A stretch of DNA of 12,335 nt from Pseudomonadales bacterium (GTDB lineage Bacteria; Pseudomonadota; Gammaproteobacteria; Pseudomonadales; UBA3067), in the NCBI GenBank assembly GCA_016763235.1, contig JAESUE010000088.1:1-12335 (forward strand), read 5' to 3'. Below are positions 1 to 9,100 of this stretch, piece by piece (the first letter of the stretch is position 1; each line of letters opens with the position of its first letter). The notes beneath the pieces were generated by a model. It was not told the DNA's origin and searched no databases. It worked only from the letters and a program-made list of their open reading frames with translations. The translations under genes were made by a program, and so were the position numbers.

Positions 1-36
1 CACCTTGAACCGCCTGCGGAAGAAGGTCCACTATGA
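1..36 (+). CDS. 3' end of an upstream gene, probably the ABC-transporter ATPase paired with the permease
   Basis: One frame is open from the first base and ends at the TGA at 34-36, giving the C-terminal residues HLEPPAEEGPL. The stop overlaps the ATG of the permease gene as ATGA (33-36), the usual sign of translational coupling within an operon. YbbP-type permeases are normally encoded directly after a small ATP-binding subunit (YbbA type), so that is the likely identity. The eleven residues visible contain no diagnostic motif, so the function is inferred from position only. Confidence 0.5.
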   Translation, partial: HLEPPAEEGPL

Positions 37-2549
37 GTTATTCATTACGCCTGCGCTTGGCATTCAAACTATGCTGGCGTGAATGGAAGGCCGGCGAGCT
101 GACAGTTTTATTGGTGGCCTTGCTTATTGCAATTTCCAGCCACACCGCCATCGGTTTTTTTACAGACCGTATAGAAAAAGCCATGAGCTATAAAGCGGGT
201 GATATGGTGGGTGGTGATTTGGTGATTCACAGTACGCGCCCATTAAATTCAGAAGGCCCTGAAAGTTGGGAAAGTAAAGCGAAAGCATTGCAGCTCAAGG
301 CTGCAACAGTGCAATTCTTCTCTAGCGTTGTCCTCAGTGATGAAGAAATGCTGCTAGTCAGCGTTAAAGCCGTTGGTGAAAACTACCCACTAAAAGCACC
401 CTTAAAAATCAGTGATAGTGCTTATGGTGAGCCTGAAATAAGCAAAAGTGGCCCGCCAGTGGGTGAGGTTTGGGTGGATGCGCGGGTTTTAAATGATCTA
501 AACATGGAAGTGGGGCAGGCGCTAACGCTTGGTTCCATCCAGCTAAAAGCCAGCCGTATATTGATCTTTGAGCCAGATCGAGGTGGAAGCATGTACAGCT
601 TCATCCCCAGAGTGATGATGAATACGGGCGATATGACACGGGCAGAAGTGCTTCAAGATGGTAGCCGCGTGGATTATCACTATCTGTTTGCTGGCGCAGA
701 ATCTGCAATAAAAGAGTTAGAAACCTGGATGGCCCCGCAATTGGCTCCAGGGCAAAAAATCATCACCCCCGGTGAACAGCAACCTACAGTGGGAAGCGCT
801 CTTGTACGCGCCGAGCGATTTATGGGGCTTGCCAGTTTGATTGCGGTGTTGTTGGCAGCGGTCGCTATTGCCATCAGTGGCAAGCATTACAGTACGCGTC
901 ATTTTGATACCAGCGCTATATTGCGTTGCTTAGGTTGCAAGCAAAATGATTTGGTATTTATCTATTTATTCCAGATGTTGTTGGTTGCGGTGCTGGGTAG
1001 TATCGCAGGCATTGCGCTGGGCTGGACGGCGCAATTTATATTGCTCTATCTGCTTAGGGATGTATTACCCGACGTTGTGCCTGCTGCAGGCTGGCAAGCT
1101 GCCTGGTCAGGCCTCGGCTTAGGCTTGGTGGTGTTATTAGGGTTTACACTGCCATCCGTTATGCGTTTGCGGACGGTTTCTCCATTACGGGTATTGAGAA
1201 ATGATCTCAGCCCCTTGCCGGTTTCCGGCTGGCTTGTATACGGCAGTGCATTATTCATCGTTATCGTGTTGATGTGGTTTTACACGGGCAGCTTAATCAT
1301 GACCTTGAGTGTACTGGGTGGTGCGGTACTGGTCTTTTTACTCACCCTTTTATTGATCGCCCTGCTGTTTGCCCTGCTAGAAAGAAGCAGCGGCATGTTA
1401 AGTGTTTCAATGCGAGCAGGCTTGAGGAATCTATTACGCCGCAAGCAAGAAACCTTGGTGCAAACCTTGGCGTTTGCTCTCACCCTGATGGCAATGCTCG
1501 TGGTTATATTTATTCGTACCGACTTACTGAGCAATTGGCAAGAATCCCTGCCGGACGATGCACCGAATCATTTTGTCATTAATATTTTGCCTGACAAAGT
1601 GCAATTATTTGAGAGCTATTTATCGGAAAAAAACCTATCAACGTCGAAAGTGTACCCGATGAGCAGGGGGCGGCTTATCGAAATAAACGGCATACCTGTT
1701 AAACAGGCAGTGACAAAGGATGAAGAGAATAACGAAAGCTTGAATCGGGAGCTAAACCTTACTTGGTCTGATACCTTGCAGGAAGAAAATAAATTACTTG
1801 AAGGTCAGTGGTGGCAAGAAAATAGTGTCGTAGGTCTTCCTGAGGTGTCCATCGAATCTCGATTAGCGAAAAAGCTGGGTATTCAAATTGGTGATCGTTT
1901 GGCATTTTTTACCGGCCGGAAAAACTGGCAAGCCGAAGTGAAAAGTATTCGCGACGTAAAGTGGGAAAGCTTTCGACCGAATTTCTACTTTGTATTTAAT
2001 CCGCGTAGCATTGAAAATTTACCTGTCACCTATATGACAAGCTTTTACCTGTCACCAGAACAAAAACCGATGTTGAAGGAACTGGTAAAAACGTTTCCCG
2101 CCATTACCATATTTGAGATGGATGCCATTTTAAGCCAGCTGAAAGGCATTATCAGCCAAGTGATCGTTGCTATTGAATACGTGTTGCTCTTTGTTTTAGC
2201 TGCCGGATTGATGGTGACCCTGGCTGCTGTGCAAGCCTCTTTGGATGAACGGCTACAAGAAGGTGCATTAATGCGTACTCTTGGTGCCCACCGTGATTTA
2301 ATTCGTCGTAGTCAGTGGAGTGAATTTGGCAGCATGGGGCTCATTGCCGGAATAGTCGCCGTACTTGGCACGGAGTTAATCTCTTTTCTCGCCAGTCGAT
2401 TTCTCTTTCACATGGACTATAGCCCACTCTGGTGGGCGTGGGCTATTGTGCCAATCGCTGCGGCATGTCTACTGGCGCTATTGGGTGCTTTCAGTGCGCG
2501 AAAAGTATTGGCAAAAAGCCCAATTATTGTGTTGAGAGAAGGCCAGTAA
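33..2549 (+). CDS. FtsX-family ABC-transporter permease, YbbP-like
   Basis: This 838-residue inner-membrane protein is probably the membrane subunit of a YbbA-YbbP type ABC system. Such systems belong to the FtsX/MacB superfamily, which usually transmits force to, or extracts, lipids and lipoproteins rather than moving solutes; the substrate here is unknown. About ten hydrophobic segments are visible, near residues 22-43, 266-284, 312-332, 360-378, 398-420, 421-450, 473-499, 705-735, 764-788 and 800-823. The large periplasmic domains lie at about 44-265 and 500-704. This two-module arrangement, each with an FtsX core, matches YbbP (about 800 residues in E. coli). The ILRCLGCKQNDL and LMRTLGAHRDLI stretches after a transmembrane helix are the typical cytoplasmic coupling loops of FtsX domains. 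The ATG at 33 has AGAAGG at 21-26 and overlaps the stop of the preceding gene. The reading frame is intact. Family assignment is firm, while the exact orthologue is an inference. Confidence 0.9.
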   Translation: MSYSLRLRLAFKLCWREWKAGELTVLLVALLIAISSHTAIGFFTDRIEKAMSYKAGDMVGGDLVIHSTRPLNSEGPESWESKAKALQLKAATVQFFSSVVLSDEEMLLVSVKAVGENYPLKAPLKISDSAYGEPEISKSGPPVGEVWVDARVLNDLNMEVGQALTLGSIQLKASRILIFEPDRGGSMYSFIPRVMMNTGDMTRAEVLQDGSRVDYHYLFAGAESAIKELETWMAPQLAPGQKIITPGEQQPTVGSALVRAERFMGLASLIAVLLAAVAIAISGKHYSTRHFDTSAILRCLGCKQNDLVFIYLFQMLLVAVLGSIAGIALGWTAQFILLYLLRDVLPDVVPAAGWQAAWSGLGLGLVVLLGFTLPSVMRLRTVSPLRVLRNDLSPLPVSGWLVYGSALFIVIVLMWFYTGSLIMTLSVLGGAVLVFLLTLLLIALLFALLERSSGMLSVSMRAGLRNLLRRKQETLVQTLAFALTLMAMLVVIFIRTDLLSNWQESLPDDAPNHFVINILPDKVQLFESYLSEKNLSTSKVYPMSRGRLIEINGIPVKQAVTKDEENNESLNRELNLTWSDTLQEENKLLEGQWWQENSVVGLPEVSIESRLAKKLGIQIGDRLAFFTGRKNWQAEVKSIRDVKWESFRPNFYFVFNPRSIENLPVTYMTSFYLSPEQKPMLKELVKTFPAITIFEMDAILSQLKGIISQVIVAIEYVLLFVLAAGLMVTLAAVQASLDERLQEGALMRTLGAHRDLIRRSQWSEFGSMGLIAGIVAVLGTELISFLASRFLFHMDYSPLWWAWAIVPIAAACLLALLGAFSARKVLAKSPIIVLREGQ

Positions 2550-2590
2550 AAGCCCATTCTTAATGGAGAAAAACCCGTAGGCTGGGCTTT
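2549..2590 (+). terminator. terminator-like stem after the permease gene
   Basis: A perfect 8-bp stem forms between AAAGCCCA (2549-2556) and TGGGCTTT (2583-2590), beginning at the last base of the permease stop codon. The loop is long (26 nt), and the tail GTTATATTTT is T-rich but not a clean run of Ts. A smaller hairpin, CCATT (2554-2558) with AATGG (2562-2566), would compete for the left arm. The position fits termination or attenuation between the transporter operon and recC. Efficiency cannot be judged by eye. Confidence 0.4.
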
Positions 2591-2607
2591 GTTATATTTT
2601 ACCTACG
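2576..2607 (+). promoter_or_regulatory. alternative stem ahead of recC
   Basis: CGTAGG at 2576-2581 lies in the loop of the terminator-like stem and is complementary to CCTACG at 2602-2607, giving 6 bp. It can form a pseudoknot with that stem or replace it, the geometry expected of an attenuator. No ligand-binding fold or leader peptide is recognisable, so regulation is only a possibility. Confidence 0.22.
2590..2598 (+). promoter_or_regulatory. candidate extended -10 promoter for recCBD
   Basis: TGT at 2590-2592 followed directly by TATATT at 2593-2598 gives an extended -10 element (TGn plus 5 of 6 matches to TATAAT). No good -35 is found 16-18 bp upstream, which extended -10 promoters can tolerate. 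Transcription would start near 2605 and give a leader of about 34 nt containing the recC ribosome binding site. The element overlaps the right arm of the terminator-like stem. A weaker alternative is TTGTTA (2589-2594) with TAAATA (2611-2616). Confidence 0.35.
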
Positions 2608-2638
2608 AGATAAATAAGTAGTAAGGAAAAAACAACAC

Positions 2639-5600
2639 ATGCTCTACTGTATTTATTCCAACGAATTGCCGATATTAAAACAAGTGGTGGTAAGCACCAT
2701 GAAAACCAGCCCATTATCGAAGCCTTTCCAAACTGAGAAAATTCTGGTGCCGGGTACTGGTTTGAGTCAATGGCTTAAACTTAGCCTGGCTGATGATCTG
2801 GGTGTATCCGCCAATATTGATTACCCGATGCCGTCTAACTTTTTATGGAGTTTATTTCACACCGTATTAGAAGACGTACCGCGTGAATCTGATTTTAATA
2901 AAGAAGTGATGGTTTGGCATTTATTGGAAGTGTTACCCACGCAACTGGAACATGAAGCTTTTTCACCATTAAAGCACTATTTGAAATCGAAGGATGAACT
3001 ACGTAATTTTCAATTAGCGAATAAAATTGCCGATGTGTTTGATCAATATCTTTTATACCGCATTGATTGGATAAACGATTGGAGCCAAGGCGGAAACCTA
3101 GCTGCTGAGACACAACCCTGGCAACCGATTTTATGGCGCGCCTTGTGTGAACGTATTTCGGAGTTAAAGGGTGTAGTTCAGCATCGTGCAGGGTTATTTG
3201 ACCAGTTTGTTTTTCGATTGAAAAATGAAAAAGAAACCTCGCGAAAATTATTAGCGAACCTTCCTCCGCGAATATTTCTATTCGGGTTTAATAACCTACC
3301 ACCAATTTATTTAGAAACCTTGCAAGTACTGTCTGAGTATTGTGATATTTATTTGTTGGTATCGAACCCTTGTCGTTTTTATTGGGGTGATTTGAAAACA
3401 TCTGCCGAACAAGCCAAACTTGAAAAAGCGAATGCCACACTCGGAAATACCAACGCCGGCCAAGATCACTTTCATACGCAAACCCACGCACTACTCGCTT
3501 CACTGGGAAAGCAAGGGCGGGAATTTCTAGGCCAGCTGCAAGCGCTTTCTCTACAAGAATCTGATTATTATATCGAACCGGGCCGGGATGATTTACTTAG
3601 CGGTGTTCAACAGGACATTCTCGATGGCCTTGATCGTTCTGCAGAACTTCTATTCGATACAAATAGCGAAAATAAAGCCTTTATCGAAAAGGGCGATTTT
3701 AGTATTTCCTTCCATAATAATTACAGCCCCTTACGGGAAGTGGAAGTGCTGCATGATCAGCTGTTGAATTTATTCGAACAATATTCTGACCTTACACCAA
3801 AAGACATTGTCGTAATGGTGCCGGATATTGATCGATACAGCCCTTATATTCACGCGGTATTCGCCAATGCCAAACAAATTCCATTTTCTGTAGCCGATCG
3901 GAGTATCGGCAGTGAAGAGCCGCTACTCTTGCGGATAAAGAGCCTACTGCAATTACCGTCTAGCCGCTTAACCGTTAGTGAAGTGTTGGAGCTGTTGGAA
4001 TTACCCGCTATCCGTCAACGCTTTCAGATGGATGCCGAAGATCTAACGACACTTAATCAATGGGTAGAGGAAGCAGGAATACGTTGGGGGATGGATGGGC
4101 AACACCGAAATTCTTTAGATCTCCCCGCCTTTGAGCAAAACAGTTGGCGTTTTGGTTTGCGTCGAATGCTAGCCGGTTACAGTATGGGCGGCGATAGCGT
4201 GTATCAAGGTATTGCCAGTTATGACGAGGTGCGTGGCTTGTCGGCCACTCTAGCGGGTAAACTTGGCAGTCTTTTAGATAAGCTTGATTTTATGCGTCTG
4301 CAGCTTTCCTCCGAGCACAGCGTGGATGAGTGGATAACATTAATACATCAACTGGTTAATGATTTTTTTGCATTTGAAAATGGTGAAGAGCTAGCCGTGC
4401 AGCCCTTATGGAAAGGCTTAGAGCGACTTAAAAAACATAGCCAGCAGGCAGCCTATAGCCAGAATTTAACCCACGGCTTATTTATTAATTACATATCTGC
4501 AAGTTTAAATGAAGCCAATAGCGGGTCTCATTTCCTTAATGGGCAAGTCAGCTTCTGCACCTTGTTACCTAAACGCGCTATTCCGTTTAAGGTGGTTTGT
4601 TTGTTGGGGATGAACGAAGGCGATTACCCTGTTGCAGCACCATCACTGGGTTTTGATTTGATGGCAAGTCAATTTCAAGCAGGGGATCGATCCCGACGAG
4701 ACGAAGAGCGCTTTCTATTTCTTGAAGCCTTGTTGGCAGCGAAATATAAATTATACCTCTCTTGGGTGGGGCGTAATATTCAAGATAATAGCGAAAAACA
4801 GCCCTCGGTGTTATTAAGTGAATTATTGGAATACTGCCTGAATAACGTGTGTTTGGCAGATGACTGCGCATTATCTCCTGATGATAGCGCTAAAAATCTA
4901 CGTGAGTACTTGATTACCCAGCATCCTTTACAAGCATTCAGTGCTGATAATTTTATCGACAATGCAGAAAACCCCTTGCTCTTTAGTTATGCAAAAGACT
5001 GGTTACCCCATACTGACTTAAAGGGATCAGGCGATGAAGAAAACTCCGCAGCACAATTTATTGAACTGGATACATTGCTAAAAGGACACGCGCGAAAACC
5101 GATCGATAATTCTGCAGATAACGATTTTAATGTTATTCCTCTCACTACGTTGCAGAGTTTTTTTAGGCATCCGTGTCGATATTTTATGCGTTTTCATTTA
5201 CAGGTTGATTTAGCGTTACCCAGTAATAGTAAGGATGAACACGAACCTTTTGTCGTCGATGGCCTTAGTCACTATCAGCTTAAACAAGCCATTCTTGAAC
5301 ACTCTCTATTTCAAGAACAATTAGCGCAAGAAAATATCCGGCATTACACTGATTTCCAACTCGCCAGTGGCCTTTTACCTACAGGTTTTGCCGGAGAAAA
5401 TAGCCTGGATAAAGCACAAAGCGACGTTACACTGTTACTCGATGCTCTGCAGGAAAAAGGTAAAAACACCCAGGCGGCCATAGAAATCAATCTCACCGTA
5501 GGGGGTAGACAGCTTGAAGGATGGTTGAAATCGGAATTTAACGCGCGGCATATTGATTACAAAGTGTCAGGATTAAAAGGTAAAGATTACCTATCGTCCT

Positions 5601-6109
5601 GGATCAACCATCTCGTATTGTGCGCGTCTGATATTGCTGACTTTAATGGCAGCAGCCTACTGGGTATTGGAAAGGTTAATAAAAAGAAAGTGCTGGAAGA
5701 AGCGCACTTTTTGGTGCTTCCCAAAGATGATGCGTTATGTCACCTACAGGAGTTGGTAGATTTGTTTATTTTAGGCCAACAAACCCCTTTGCCATTTTTT
5801 ACCGAGAGTGCGTGGAAATGGTGTTGTGCCTATGTCGAAATAAATGCGACAGAAGACAGCAGCGAAAAAGATGTTGCAACGGCAGCAGACCAAGCCTGGG
5901 CCAAAGCGCAAACGCAATTTTACGGTGCTGATTTTGGCTCCAGTCAGCATGAGGGGGATGATCCCTCCGTAACACGCATTTACCCCAAGCTGGAAGACGT
6001 GGCGGAGCACTTTATGGCCCTTGCAGAAAAAGTATACGCACCCCTCATCAATGCATTGGATGACAGTATTGGTACAACGAAAGCCAACAAACGGGGGGAG
6101 AAAGTATGA
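2639..6109 (+). CDS. recC: exonuclease V subunit gamma, RecC
   Basis: RecC is the scaffold of RecBCD. It splits the duplex at a DNA end, channels the 3' strand towards the RecB nuclease and reads Chi in that strand. The 1156 residues (E. coli: about 1122) align by eye along the whole length, including NIDYPMPSNFLW (59-70), FDQYLLYR (134-141), FKVVCLLGMNEGDYP near 650-663, GDRSRRDEER (from 682) and IQDNSE (714-719). As in other RecC proteins the helicase-like domains lack a Walker A motif. A degenerate nuclease-like region starts near residue 831 (LTTLQSFFRHPCRYF). Of the Chi-pocket residues known from E. coli, T40, Q44, W70, D132, D135, R141, R183 and probably D716 are kept, but P38, G39, M64 and V133 differ. 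The start has AAGGA at 2623-2627 and aligns with the E. coli N-terminus without a gap. Its stop overlaps recB by 4 bp. Confidence 0.98.
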   Translation: MLYCIYSNELPILKQVVVSTMKTSPLSKPFQTEKILVPGTGLSQWLKLSLADDLGVSANIDYPMPSNFLWSLFHTVLEDVPRESDFNKEVMVWHLLEVLPTQLEHEAFSPLKHYLKSKDELRNFQLANKIADVFDQYLLYRIDWINDWSQGGNLAAETQPWQPILWRALCERISELKGVVQHRAGLFDQFVFRLKNEKETSRKLLANLPPRIFLFGFNNLPPIYLETLQVLSEYCDIYLLVSNPCRFYWGDLKTSAEQAKLEKANATLGNTNAGQDHFHTQTHALLASLGKQGREFLGQLQALSLQESDYYIEPGRDDLLSGVQQDILDGLDRSAELLFDTNSENKAFIEKGDFSISFHNNYSPLREVEVLHDQLLNLFEQYSDLTPKDIVVMVPDIDRYSPYIHAVFANAKQIPFSVADRSIGSEEPLLLRIKSLLQLPSSRLTVSEVLELLELPAIRQRFQMDAEDLTTLNQWVEEAGIRWGMDGQHRNSLDLPAFEQNSWRFGLRRMLAGYSMGGDSVYQGIASYDEVRGLSATLAGKLGSLLDKLDFMRLQLSSEHSVDEWITLIHQLVNDFFAFENGEELAVQPLWKGLERLKKHSQQAAYSQNLTHGLFINYISASLNEANSGSHFLNGQVSFCTLLPKRAIPFKVVCLLGMNEGDYPVAAPSLGFDLMASQFQAGDRSRRDEERFLFLEALLAAKYKLYLSWVGRNIQDNSEKQPSVLLSELLEYCLNNVCLADDCALSPDDSAKNLREYLITQHPLQAFSADNFIDNAENPLLFSYAKDWLPHTDLKGSGDEENSAAQFIELDTLLKGHARKPIDNSADNDFNVIPLTTLQSFFRHPCRYFMRFHLQVDLALPSNSKDEHEPFVVDGLSHYQLKQAILEHSLFQEQLAQENIRHYTDFQLASGLLPTGFAGENSLDKAQSDVTLLLDALQEKGKNTQAAIEINLTVGGRQLEGWLKSEFNARHIDYKVSGLKGKDYLSSWINHLVLCASDIADFNGSSLLGIGKVNKKKVLEEAHFLVLPKDDALCHLQELVDLFILGQQTPLPFFTESAWKWCCAYVEINATEDSSEKDVATAADQAWAKAQTQFYGADFGSSQHEGDDPSVTRIYPKLEDVAEHFMALAEKVYAPLINALDDSIGTTKANKRGEKV

Positions 6110-9100
6110 CAGTAAAATCAAACCTGCTAAAGCCTATGGCCTTCTCACTACAGGGTAAGCACCTTATTGAAGCCAGCGCTGGCACAGGCAAAACCTATAC
6201 TATTACCAGCCTTTACTTGCGTTTGTTACTTGGCCATGGCGATTTATTTACCGGCTTTGGTCGCCCATTAAATGTGGATGAAATTCTACTAGTCACATTT
6301 ACCTCTGCCGCCACGCAGGAATTAAAAGGGCGTATTCGCGACCGTATTCATCAGGCCAAACGTGCTTTTCTGAGGGGGAGTGTTAAAGGGGATGACTTCC
6401 TCTCTGAGCTGTTGGCTGATTTCCCTAAACAAAGTTATCCGCATTTAATCCTTCGTTTAGACCTCGCAGAACAGCAAATGGATGAAGCCTCTATTTTCAC
6501 CATACATGGGTTTTGCCAGCGTATGCTCAAACAAAATGCCTTTGAATGTGGTGTGCTGTTTGATATGAACCTAGTGAAAGATGAGCAAAAGATAAGGGAA
6601 ACTGCCAGTTTTGATTTTTGGCGAGAAACCATGTATTCGCTAAAATCAGAACATATGGCGGTGGTGAACCAATACTGGCCCAGCCCCCAGAATTTTATGG
6701 CAAGTATACAATCGATGGTGAATAGGGAAGGGCTTAATATTACACCGCCTATCCCAAAGAATAGTTTCAATAGTGAATCCGGCGTTTTAAATACATCGTT
6801 GATGATTGCCGAAACTCTTGATGAATGGTTAGAAAACCTTCGCGCCTTTAAACAGCATTGGTTGGAAGAGCGAAAGAACATCGAAGAGATTATTCAACAG
6901 TCCGACGTTAACAAAAGAAGCTACGGCAAGAAAACCCTGCCAAACTGGTTAGCGGTGATTGATGGGTTTTGTAATGATAAGCAGGCGTTTAAACTGCCTG
7001 AGAAATTAGCGAAATTTTCACAGCGAGAATTGTCTGAAAAAACCACGAAGGGCAACGCACCGGCTCACCCCCTGTTTACAGAAATAGAAAACCTGATTGA
7101 TACACCACTGCCGCTAAAAGAGCTGATTCAACATGCGGGCATATTGGATATTAGGCAACGTATCGATAACCTTAAAAATCAGCAACAAGTGTTTGGCTTC
7201 TCAGATCTATTAACGCAGCTGAATAATGCCCTTCGCAGTGATCTTGGCCCTGAGCTGGCAAAACGAATTCGCACACTTTACCCCGTCGCCATGATCGACG
7301 AATTTCAGGATACCGACCTCACTCAATACGGCACCTTTGAACGTATTTATTTTGATGCGCCCGATTGTGGCGCATATTTGATTGGCGATCCAAAACAGGC
7401 AATCTACAGCTTTCGCAATGCGGATATTTTTACCTATATGCGGGCTAAACAAGAAATCCCTGATCATTATCATCTGGATACAAACTGGCGATCAACCCAT
7501 GCCATGGTTGATGCAAGTAATCACCTATTTGAATTTTCAGATCGCCCCTTTATTTATGATCAGGCCATCCCATTTTTATCTGTTAACAGCGGCGGGATGG
7601 CCGATAAAACACCACTAAACATAGCGGGCAGTCAGCAACAAAATGCAGCTTTGCAGTTTTTTCTATTAGAGGGCGATAAACCCTTTAATAAAAAGACCTA
7701 CCAACATCACCAAGCACAATGTTGTGCCAATGAAATTACGTCATTACTTAATGCTGGTGTAAGGGGTGATGCAACAATTGGTAAAGAGAAACTTGCGAAC
7801 GAAGATATTGCCGTACTCGTGAGAGACCGCTACGAAGCAGGCCTTATACGAGAGCAATTAGAACAACGAAATATTGATGTTGTGTACCTCAGCACTAAAG
7901 GCGGCGTTTTTAGTAGTGATGAAGCCGCCGATTTGTATCTTTTATTAGTGGCGGTCGCCAGTTTATGCGGCAGTTCAAATGAAGACGTTTGGGGCAGTCA
8001 GGGAACCGTTTCAGCGGATGAAAAAGCCATTCGCAGCGCCTTGGCTACACGACTGTTCCACTATAGTTTGGCAGAACTTGAAAGCCTTATTTTTCAAGAA
8101 GCCCAGTGGGAAAAAATTCTGCAGGAATTCGCACATTACCAGGAAGTGTGGGCAAGCCTCGGTGTGCTGCCCATGTTGCACCAGATTTTTCATCGCAGAG
8201 ATGTGATGGCTCGTGTTCAACGTTTTGGTAACGCCGAGCGCCGTCTGACTAATATTCTACATATCAGCGAATTATTACAAAGTGCGGCCAGCGAATTATC
8301 AGGTGAAAAAGAACTTCTCGTCTGGTTTGGCAATCAAATTGAATCACAAGAGCAAGCTGCCGACGATGCTTTGTTGCGCCTCGAAAGTGATCGTAAGCGA
8401 GTGCAAATTGTTACCATTCATAAAAGCAAAGGGCTGGAATACCCCATTGTTTTTATCCCCTTTGCCTGTAGCTATAAAGCCGCCAAGGTAGCTCTTTACC
8501 AAGATGAAACCACGCAACAAAAAGTACTGGATCTCAGCGCCAGTGAAAATGCCCTGGAGAATGCAGAAAAAGAACGCCTCGCGGAAGACCTACGCCTGCT
8601 GTATGTTGCACTCACACGTAGCAAATACCGTAGTTATCTCGGTGTGGCTGACATTCGTGTCGGCAATAAAAAGACCAGTGATCTCGCAAAAACAGCCCTA
8701 GGATATTTACTACTGAACGATGATTCTGACAGCCTTGGCGAGCAACTAAATAAACTTACCAGCGCTTGCAGGAATATTCTCGTGCGGCGTATTGAAACTG
8801 AAGAACAAAACCCTGAAAAACAAGGCCGGCTTCAAACTTTCACGCCACAACATAAACAGGCTGAATCTTTGCACGCAAAACAATTTACTGCCGGTATGGA
8901 GCGTAATTGGCGAGTAAGTAGTTTTACCGCCTTAACCCGTAATGCAAGCCATAAAGCGCATCATATCAATGATAATCTTTTGTCAGAACAGCTTGATCTC
9001 GATGCAATGCAAGATGCTACAGAGAATAACAGCGCCCCCCTCATTAACGACAAGCAAAGCCGCACAATTTTCACCTTCCCCAAAGGCGCTCAAGCCGGCA

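Noticed and set aside
1274..1582. Second-frame open stretches within the permease and rec genes
   Set aside because: They lie wholly inside genes with strong family matches, have no ribosome binding sites and show no domain-like sequence.
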